DNA from: Deltaproteobacteria bacterium
Lineage (GTDB): Bacteria; Desulfobacterota_C; Deferrisomatia; Deferrisomatales; JACRMM01
Direction: 5' to 3'
DNA length: 10,993 nucleotides
Assembly (NCBI GenBank): GCA_016218905.1
Contig: JACRCS010000574.1
Location: 1 to 10,993 of the forward strand
The first letter of the stretch is position 1; each line of letters opens with the position of its first letter. A program made the translations under genes and the position numbers. This document shows, one piece after another, positions 5,857 to 10,993 of this stretch. Below the pieces are notes generated by a model, which saw nothing but the letters and a program-made list of their open reading frames with translations, ran no database searches and was not told where the DNA came from.

Positions 5857-6804
5857 CTACGCCTTCGTCTTTCCCAGGATGGAGCTGGGCTGGGTGAACC
5901 GGTACAGGTACCCCACCGGGTCGTCGATGGAGCGGGCCACGGCCTCGACCATGCAGAGCGACGTGAGCGCCGAGAGGAACTTGGCTCCGGCGTCCTCGAC
6001 CCCGTCGAGGGGCCCGAAGCAGCCCCGGCAAGGGGTGTTCGTCTCGAGGCAGGTGGCGCCGCAGCCGGCCCGGGTGGCCGGCCCCACGCAGATCACCCCC
6101 TTGGCGAGGAAGCAGGTGCCGCTCTCCACCTCGACCTCGTGGGGCCCCTTGACGTCCGTGAGGGAGAGCTTCAAGGGCTTGGTGGCGTTGCGGGTGCAGG
6201 TGTCGCACAGGGCCCGGTGGGGGGCGAGCGTCGAGCCACGGGGCGGGAGCTTCCCCTGCAGGGCCGCGTACACGGCGTTCCCCACCAGGTCGGGCGGCGG
6301 GGGGCAGCCGGGCAGGTAGTAGTCGACGGGGATCACCTGGTCCAGCGCGTAGACCCGGTCGAAGATCTCCGGGAGCGTGAGCTCGTAACCGTTCACCTCG
6401 GAGCGGGTCGTGGGCTCGCGGCCCTCGGGGTTCACCACGGTGGGGGCGTCGTGGTAGACCCAGCGAAAGAGGTCGTCGCGGCTCCTCAGATTCGCGAGCG
6501 CCGGGGTGCCCCCAAAGCACGAGCACGCCCCGAAGGCCAGCAGCAGCTGGGACTTGCGGCGCAGGAGCCTCGCCACCTCGAGGTGCTCGGAGTTGCGGAC
6601 GTTGCCGTGCACGATCGAGAGCGCGATCTCTCCGTCGGCGAGCCGCTCCACGTCGTGGTACTTGAAGTCGAGGGCGATCGGCCACAGCACGATCTCCACT
6701 GCGTCGGCAACGTTGAGGAGGACCTCGTTGAGATCCACGATGGTCTCGTCGCACCCGCCGCAGGCTCCGAGCCAGTGGATCGCGATCTTGGGCTTGGTGG
6801 GCAT
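5857..6804 (-). CDS. [NiFe]-hydrogenase small subunit, group 3c-like (MvhG-type)
   Basis: This 315-residue iron-sulfur subunit passes electrons between the NiFe site and MvhD. The N-terminal WLGACGGCDETIVDLNE (11-27) gives C15 and C18 of the proximal [4Fe-4S] cluster; C94 in FGACSCFGG and C167 in LPGCPPPPD complete it. The C-terminal half has a ferredoxin-like cysteine set: CDTC (200-203), C231, C239, C248, C252, C259 and C262, enough for two further [4Fe-4S] clusters. There is no twin-arginine signal peptide and no C-terminal anchor, as expected for a soluble cytoplasmic enzyme. The ATG at 6804 has GAGGAG upstream. The gene lies 36 bases after mvhD and 195 bases before the large-subunit gene; its stop is close to one arm of the inverted repeat element. 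Confidence 0.94.
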   Translation of the reverse strand: MPTKPKIAIHWLGACGGCDETIVDLNEVLLNVADAVEIVLWPIALDFKYHDVERLADGEIALSIVHGNVRNSEHLEVARLLRRKSQLLLAFGACSCFGGTPALANLRSRDDLFRWVYHDAPTVVNPEGREPTTRSEVNGYELTLPEIFDRVYALDQVIPVDYYLPGCPPPPDLVGNAVYAALQGKLPPRGSTLAPHRALCDTCTRNATKPLKLSLTDVKGPHEVEVESGTCFLAKGVICVGPATRAGCGATCLETNTPCRGCFGPLDGVEDAGAKFLSALTSLCMVEAVARSIDDPVGYLYRFTQPSSILGKTKA

Positions 6805-6840
6805 CGGTTGTTCTCCTCGCGCGGATTGGCTTGCCGGGGT

Positions 6841-7269
6841 TCAGGGCCCTGCGGCGACCGTGGCCGCGATCGGTGCGCGAACCCGCACGGGGCCCAGTGC
6901 CCGGACCTCGCTCGCCAGTGCCTCCACCTCGGCCGCCGCCCGGGCGCCGGCCGGATCGACCGCGAGCACCATCTTGAGGCGTTCGGGCTCGATGCCGTGG
7001 GCGGCGAGCACTTGTCGGAGCAAAATCAACTTCTTCTTGGTCTGGTAGTTGCCGTCCTGGAAGTGGCACTCCCCTTCGGGGCAGCCCAGGATCAGTACCG
7101 CGTCGGCCCCTCCCTGAAACGACTTGAGGATGTGGGTGGCGTCGACCTTTCCGCTGCACGCCACAGGGATCCAGTGCTCGATCGACGCGCCCAGCGCGTT
7201 TCGGTCGCCCAGATACCCCCAGCCGAAGCTGCACGAGAAACAGACGATCTTCGGTGTTCTCTCCTCCAT
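6841..7269 (-). CDS. Hydrogenase iron-sulfur subunit MvhD (FlpD family)
   Basis: This 142-residue small [2Fe-2S] protein carries electrons, in methanogens, from the MvhAG hydrogenase to the heterodisulfide reductase flavin subunit HdrA. Family features are IVCFSCSFGWGYLGD (8-22; C10, C13), IPVACSGKVD (34-43; C38) and LILGCPEGECHF (59-70; C63, C68), followed by KKLILLRQVLAAHGI. These give the five cysteines usual for the family. The last 20 residues are low-complexity Ala/Val/Pro. The start at 7269 is set by GAGGAG a few bases upstream and by the family N-terminus. It is 10 bases downstream of the flavoprotein gene and 36 bases upstream of the small-subunit gene. With no HdrA in the operon, the GltD-like protein is its probable partner. 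Confidence 0.93.
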   Translation of the reverse strand: MEERTPKIVCFSCSFGWGYLGDRNALGASIEHWIPVACSGKVDATHILKSFQGGADAVLILGCPEGECHFQDGNYQTKKKLILLRQVLAAHGIEPERLKMVLAVDPAGARAAAEVEALASEVRALGPVRVRAPIAATVAAGP

Positions 7270-7279
7270 GGGTTTCTCC

Positions 7280-9070
7280 TCAAAGCGCGGCGAGCATCCG
7301 CTCGAACCGCTGGTCAAGATCGCACCCGAACATCTCGCGGGCGTCGGCGGGGCACGCCACCACGCACATGCCGCAGGCCTTGCACCGGAACAGGTCGGTG
7401 GAAGAGCGCAGACCGTCGGCCCCAGCCCGGGGTTGGGCCGCGCCGTAGTAACAGATGGACGAGCAGATGCCGCACCCGCTGCACCGGTCCTCGTGGACGA
7501 CCACCGTGGGGAGCTCCGGCTGCAACCCGACCGAGACGCAGGCCTTGCACGACAGGCACGGCCCGCAGGTGAGGCACCGCTTGGCCTCCTCCCGCGCCTC
7601 CTGCAGGGTGAAGCCCCGCTCGAAGAGCTGGAAGTGCATGCGCTTCTCGGGGGGGATCCACACGACCTCGGGTTCATGCTTGTACGACCGGCGCAATGGG
7701 ATCTCCTGCGCCTCGAAGGCCCGGGTCCGGCCCTCCCGCACATCGAGGCCGCGGAGCAGCCGCTCGATCGACTCGGACGCCTCGAGCCCGTCGCGCATGG
7801 CCTCGGCCAGGAACCCGATGCGGCGCATGTCGCCCCCCACGAACACCCACTCGCGAGTGCGGCTCTGGAGTGTCACCGGGTCCGCCGCAAGGCGCCCTGC
7901 CTCGTCCAGCAGGCCCTCCCGCTCCAGCCACGCCCGCTCCGGACCCTGGCCCACGGCGATCACCAGGACGTCGCCCTCGATCGCCACGGTGTCGGCGAGG
8001 TCGAACCCGGGGTTGAAGCCGTTCTCGTCGAACACGCTCGTGCACCGGGGGCACTCGATGCGCTGGAAGATCCCCCCCTCGCCCTGGATCCGGCGGACGC
8101 CCCGGGAGTACACGATCCGGATGCCCTCCTCCCACGCCCCCTTGATCTCCTCGTGATCCGCCGGGATGCCGTCGCGCGAGGTCTTGTCCTCGCACTCGAG
8201 GCACACGAGCGCCGTGTCGCCGCCCAGGCGCTGCGCGGTGCGGGCCACGTCGAAGGCCACATTGCCTCCGCCGATCACCACGACCCGCTTGCCGCGGAAG
8301 TAGTCGGAAGCGATGTTGCCGTGGCTCACTTCGTAGAGGAACGTCTGGCCATACATGACGCCGGAGAGTTCTTGGCCCTCCACCGGCTCGCGCCCAAAGG
8401 AGAGGACCCGGGGGGTGGGCGAACCGCGTGCGATGAACACCGCACGGTAGCCGTCGTTGTGCAGCCGGTCGAGGGTGAGCTTGCCCTCTCCGATGTGCGC
8501 GTTGACCTTCACATCCATCCCGGCGATCCGCACCAGGTTCTCGACGGCAGAGCGCAACACCTCCTCCGGCAACCGGTACCGGGGGATGAGCCAGAGGGCC
8601 CCGCCCAGCCGGTCCGACGACTCGAACACCGTCACCCGGTAGCCGCGCTTCGAGAGGTCGAAGGCCGCCATGAGCCCGGCCGGCCCCCCACCCACCACGG
8701 CCACGGCCTCCTTGCTGCGGACGAGGTCGAACTCCTCCTTCTCTTCCAGGTAGACCCCGTAGTGGTCCGCCACGAACCGTTTGAGGAGCCGGCGGCGGAT
8801 CGCCCCGCCCTTCTCCGAGTAGTTGCAGTCGAGCTCGCACAGGCCGCAGACGTAGCCACAAACCCCGAACAGCGGGTTTCGATCGTAGAGGTAGTTGCCG
8901 ATCTGGACGATCCCGTCCTTCGCACCTTTCAGGTCGTCCGGAAGAAGCGAGAGCAGGACGTTGGTCCGCTGGATGTCCTCGTTGATGGGGCATTTGGCCT
9001 GGCAGGGTGGGAGAAACTGTTTGATCGCCTGTTCGACGCGGGTCCGGCCGGTGCTCTGGGTCTGCCACAT
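7280..9070 (-). CDS. GltD-like FAD/NAD(P)-dependent oxidoreductase with multiple Fe-S sites (hydrogenase-associated)
   Basis: This 596-residue flavoprotein is first in the hydrogenase operon. Domains in order: a GltD/dihydropyrimidine-dehydrogenase-type N-terminal iron-sulfur region (C23, C27, C71, C75, C78, C82); an FAD-binding Rossmann motif AVVGGGPAGLMAAF (124-137); and a second dinucleotide-binding motif VVVIGGGNVAFDVA (263-276). The FAD-contact VFVGGDMRR follows (409-417), then a cysteine-dense linker CLTCGPCLSCKAC (499-511), then two ferredoxin-type clusters (C530, C533, C536, C540 and C563, C566, C569, C573). It likely takes electrons from MvhD and passes them to NAD(P)+ and/or a ferredoxin, or the reverse. 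At the end of the second fold's beta-2 it has Glu (E292) where GltD proteins have arginines, hinting at NAD(H) over NADP(H). The ATG at 9070 is preceded by AGGAGG at five bases, and the longer open frame upstream looks non-coding. Its substrate is inferred, not proven. Confidence 0.9.
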   Translation of the reverse strand: MWQTQSTGRTRVEQAIKQFLPPCQAKCPINEDIQRTNVLLSLLPDDLKGAKDGIVQIGNYLYDRNPLFGVCGYVCGLCELDCNYSEKGGAIRRRLLKRFVADHYGVYLEEKEEFDLVRSKEAVAVVGGGPAGLMAAFDLSKRGYRVTVFESSDRLGGALWLIPRYRLPEEVLRSAVENLVRIAGMDVKVNAHIGEGKLTLDRLHNDGYRAVFIARGSPTPRVLSFGREPVEGQELSGVMYGQTFLYEVSHGNIASDYFRGKRVVVIGGGNVAFDVARTAQRLGGDTALVCLECEDKTSRDGIPADHEEIKGAWEEGIRIVYSRGVRRIQGEGGIFQRIECPRCTSVFDENGFNPGFDLADTVAIEGDVLVIAVGQGPERAWLEREGLLDEAGRLAADPVTLQSRTREWVFVGGDMRRIGFLAEAMRDGLEASESIERLLRGLDVREGRTRAFEAQEIPLRRSYKHEPEVVWIPPEKRMHFQLFERGFTLQEAREEAKRCLTCGPCLSCKACVSVGLQPELPTVVVHEDRCSGCGICSSICYYGAAQPRAGADGLRSSTDLFRCKACGMCVVACPADAREMFGCDLDQRFERMLAAL

Positions 9071-9541
9071 CGGGACCTCCTGGCGGTGCAGCGGGGCCGC
9101 CCCCGAGGGGTGGGCGCGGTCCTCGAAGGGGCCTGGGAAGCAGGCGCACACGCAATCTGATCGGCCGAAACCGACCACGACTTGAGAGATTTTCCACAAA
9201 GTGGAGGGAGGGCGTTCACCCGACGACGGAGAGGGGGCCAGTCGGGGGCGGTAGGGGTGGGGTTCGGGGAGTCCCCCCCAGGGCCTGCCTTGACGAATTC
9301 CCCGGCACGCCACCGGATGGAAATCCCTACGCCAGAGAGGCGGGACGCGAAGACGGGTCAGCAGAGGGGGTGATTTCGGGTTCCCGGGACGGAACGGATG
9401 TTGGGGGATACGTGAACAGGGGCGCAGGCAGACGCAGCGCGAAATCTTGAGTCATTCCGGCGGGATCAACGTGGGTTTCGAACTCAGCGGCCCACTGCTG
9501 GCTGAGGACGGCTTCGGGACCCGTCCAGGCCTGCCCCGGTA
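9071..9541. other. Leader and upstream region of the hydrogenase operon
   Basis: This 471-base gap lies between the hydrogenase operon start and the end of the alpha/beta hydrolase gene, both on the minus strand. It must include the operon promoter and the hydrolase gene's 3' end. I find no protein family, tRNA or convincing sigma-70 or sigma-54 promoter. About 125 bases upstream of the flavoprotein start is a 13-base inverted repeat TCCAC-AAA-GTGGA (9193-9205), a weak operator candidate. The part at 9327-9520 is less GC-rich in feel and keeps one minus-strand frame open from the hydrolase region, but without a recognised product. Confidence 0.4.
9076..9081 (-). promoter_or_regulatory. Ribosome binding site fixing the flavoprotein start
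   Basis: AGGAGG (minus strand) sits five bases before the ATG at 9070. It decides this start over longer in-frame options reaching 9313, whose extra residues do not resemble the family. Confidence 0.8.
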
Positions 9542-10393
9542 TCAGGGACGCCGGCGCAGCCAGTCCGCCACCACACCGATCTGTTCCTCGGAGAGGAGCG
9601 CCGGAGCGTGGCCGACGCCGGGGAATTCGACGACCTCGACCGGTGGGCCTCGCCGCCGCATCTCGTCGAGGGTGGAGGGGAGGAGCAGATCGGAGTCGGC
9701 GCCCCGCAGGACGAGCACGGGGCACCGAATCGCATCCCAGAGGGGCCACAGGACCATGTCCGTGGCCGGGAGAACCCGAAAGGCCAATCCGATGGCCGGG
9801 TCGTAGTGGAGGCGCCACGCCCCGTCGGCCTCCCGACGGCTGCCGGAGGTGGCCAGGTGCCGCCACTGGCCGTCGGTGAGGGGTCCGAAGGACGCGTGGA
9901 TCCGGCGCAGGTAGGCCTCGAGCTCCTCGAGGGTCGCGAAGCGAGGGTTCTCCCCCACGTAACCCGCGATCCGCTCCGCGGCTGCCCGGGGAATCACGGG
10001 GCCCACGTCGTTCAGGACGAGGCGCCGAATCGGCGAGCCGGGCTGGGCCGCGAGGGTGAGCCCCAGGATGCCCCCGAGGGAGGTGCCCAGCCAGTCGACC
10101 TCCTCCACGTCGAGCCGAGCCAGCACAGCCGCCAGGGACGCGAGATAGAGGGGAAGGCCGTAGTCCTCGGGATGGGGGAGCCACTCGCTCCCGCCCCGGC
10201 CCGGCAGGTCAGGGCACACGATCCGAAAGCGTGCCTCCAGGGCGCCGGCCAGGGGATCGAAGTCCCTGCCCGTGCGCGTCAGGCCGTGGACGCAGAGAAG
10301 CGCCGGCGAAGCGACGCGCCCCCACTCGGTGTAGGCCATCCGGTGAAAGCCGTGCAGGCCGAGGGCACGAAGGTTCCGGTGGGTCATGGGCAC
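9542..10393 (-). CDS. Alpha/beta-fold hydrolase
   Basis: This 283-residue protein of the alpha/beta hydrolase superfamily has all key elements. The oxyanion-hole strand is LLCVHGLTRTGRDF (32-45, HG at 36-37), and PDLPGRGGSEW (61-71) follows. The nucleophile elbow is GTSLGG (S105). An acid is in LRGADSDLLLP (D235 the likely one, D233 the alternative), and the catalytic His is in FPGVGHAP (H262). Length and motif order fit esterase/lipase or epoxide-hydrolase-like members; the substrate cannot be assigned. Two starts compete: GTG at 10393 and ATG at 10387. GGAGAGGAG ends seven bases from the GTG but thirteen from the ATG, so GTG is preferred. It has no signal peptide and stands alone, divergent from the flavodoxin-fold gene. 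Confidence 0.9.
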   Translation of the reverse strand: MPMTHRNLRALGLHGFHRMAYTEWGRVASPALLCVHGLTRTGRDFDPLAGALEARFRIVCPDLPGRGGSEWLPHPEDYGLPLYLASLAAVLARLDVEEVDWLGTSLGGILGLTLAAQPGSPIRRLVLNDVGPVIPRAAAERIAGYVGENPRFATLEELEAYLRRIHASFGPLTDGQWRHLATSGSRREADGAWRLHYDPAIGLAFRVLPATDMVLWPLWDAIRCPVLVLRGADSDLLLPSTLDEMRRRGPPVEVVEFPGVGHAPALLSEEQIGVVADWLRRRP

Positions 10394-10400
10394 GGTGGGG

Positions 10401-10409
10401 CTCCTCTCC
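10401..10409 (-). promoter_or_regulatory. Ribosome binding site favouring the GTG start of the alpha/beta hydrolase
   Basis: GGAGAGGAG on the minus strand has a seven-base spacer to GTG 10393 and a thirteen-base spacer to ATG 10387. The shorter spacer is the normal one. Confidence 0.6.
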
Positions 10410-10672
10410 GTCGACGGGTTCGAGTCACGTCCTCCTCCCTTCTTCCCGCGGGTTCGTCAAGGCGGCGCGGACGACGCGGACCCGAGGGGAACCCGCCGAG
10501 GGGTAAGGGTCATTGGGATCGGGTCCTGCCACGGGGACCTCCTCGCCTTGGGCCCCGCCACGGGGATGCACCTTACCACGAAGCCGGCGCTTGCAGAGCC
10601 AGCTCACCTGTGGCGAGATAGATTCCTCACAGGCCACGGATCCACGACCCCGGAACGAGGAGAGGAACGTCC

Positions 10673-10993
10673 ATGAGAGTCGTCGCGTTCAACGGCAGTC
10701 CCAGGAGAGGCGGCAACACCGAGCAGCTTCTCCGCACGGTCTTCCGACCGCTGGAGGCGGCGGGCATCGAGACCGAGTTGATCCAGGTGGGCGGCACGCC
10801 GCTGCGCGGATGCATCGCCTGCATGAAGTGCCGAGAGCGCAAGGACGGCCGTTGCGCCCTCGACGGGGACCTCCTCAACGAGTGCGTCGCCAAGATGACC
10901 GAAGCGGACGGCATCCTGCTCGGCTCGCCGACCTACTTCACCGACGTCTCGGCGGAGATGAAGGCACTCATCGACCGGGCGGGATACGTGGCC
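10673..10993 (+). CDS. Flavodoxin-fold NADPH-dependent FMN reductase / iron-sulfur flavoprotein-like, partial
   Basis: The first 107 residues are in the window; the gene runs off the right edge. The FMN phosphate-binding loop is FNGSPRRGGNTEQLL (6-20), directly after the first beta strand MRVVA. A cysteine-containing segment GCIACMKCRERKDGRCAL (47-64) follows, then DGILLGSPTYFTDVSAEMKALIDR (79-102), the typical flavin-contact loop of the family (GSPTYF). Cysteines in this position (C47, C50, C53, C61) resemble iron-sulfur flavoproteins of anaerobes, where a compact CxxCxxC set binds [4Fe-4S]. Many family members keep only some of these cysteines and lack the cluster. The start ATG at 10673 has GAGGAGAGG upstream at a normal distance. 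The electron partner is not shown by the sequence. Confidence 0.9.
   Translation, partial: MRVVAFNGSPRRGGNTEQLLRTVFRPLEAAGIETELIQVGGTPLRGCIACMKCRERKDGRCALDGDLLNECVAKMTEADGILLGSPTYFTDVSAEMKALIDRAGYVA

Noticed and set aside
7124..9160. 678-codon plus-strand open frame opposite the flavoprotein
   Set aside because: It is a mirror of the strongly supported minus-strand flavoprotein gene. Its residues follow the codon bias of the opposite strand and show no domain.
9193..9205. Inverted repeat TCCAC-AAA-GTGGA upstream of the hydrogenase operon as an operator
   Set aside because: The 5-base arms are too short to stand out from chance, no known regulator box matches, and no promoter could be placed next to it.
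9071..9313. N-terminal extension of the flavoprotein by up to 81 residues
   Set aside because: The extra residues lack family resemblance, whereas ATG 9070 has an AGGAGG site at normal spacing directly before the recognisable N-terminus.
10528..10566. Direct repeat GCCACGGGGA (10528-10537 and 10557-10566) upstream of the flavodoxin-fold gene
   Set aside because: There are only two 10-base GC-rich copies 29 bases apart, without a third copy or flanking conservation, so it may be chance; no promoter could be tied to it.
10591..10624. TTGCAG ... TAGATT as a sigma-70 promoter for the flavodoxin-fold gene
   Set aside because: The spacer would be 22 bases, and the -10 choices at the proper spacing match poorly.

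Overview
The window is GC-rich throughout and entirely bacterial in style, with Shine-Dalgarno sites, short overlaps and operons. The gene content is a group 3c-like [NiFe] hydrogenase with an MvhD subunit and a GltD-type flavoprotein, beside assorted housekeeping-like enzymes. This fits an anaerobic or facultative GC-rich bacterium of the Desulfobacterota ('deltaproteobacterial') kind. The taxon is an inference from gene style; there is no rRNA or marker gene here.

Left part (1-3441). Bases 1-222 hold nothing recognisable. A decayed response-regulator receiver domain (minus, 223-522) lies directly after a complete MBL-fold hydrolase (minus, 519-1442). A 48-codon ORF with a good ribosome binding site overlaps the hydrolase start. 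A divergent 385-base gap leads to a class I SAM methyltransferase (plus, from 1828). Its frame is interrupted by a TAA at 2293-2295, but family-like sequence continues in the same frame to 2391. Converging on it from the right are a C-terminal VOC (glyoxalase-fold) fragment (minus, 2522-2734) and, just upstream of that, a complete solo B3/4-domain protein (minus, 2731-3441). This part therefore mixes intact genes with three partly eroded ones.

Centre (3758-9070, minus strand). This is the main system, a five-gene hydrogenase operon read right to left: a GltD-like FAD/NAD(P) iron-sulfur flavoprotein, MvhD, the hydrogenase small subunit (MvhG-like), the large subunit (MvhA-like) and a hydrogenase maturation protease. 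Electrons from H2 oxidised at the NiFe site would run through the small-subunit clusters to MvhD and then to the flavoprotein, which has FAD and dinucleotide-binding folds and many cysteine clusters. No HdrA, HdrB or HdrC gene is present; the GltD-like protein holds the place HdrA has in methanogens. The otherwise tight operon is split between the small and large subunit genes by a 195-base gap. That gap contains a roughly 160-base element bounded by inverted arrays of a 7-base repeat.

Right part (9071-10993). A 471-base gap without a convincing gene separates the operon start from an alpha/beta hydrolase (minus, 9542-10393). A divergent gap of 279 bases then leads to a flavodoxin-fold NADPH-dependent FMN reductase-like gene (plus, from 10673) that runs off the window.
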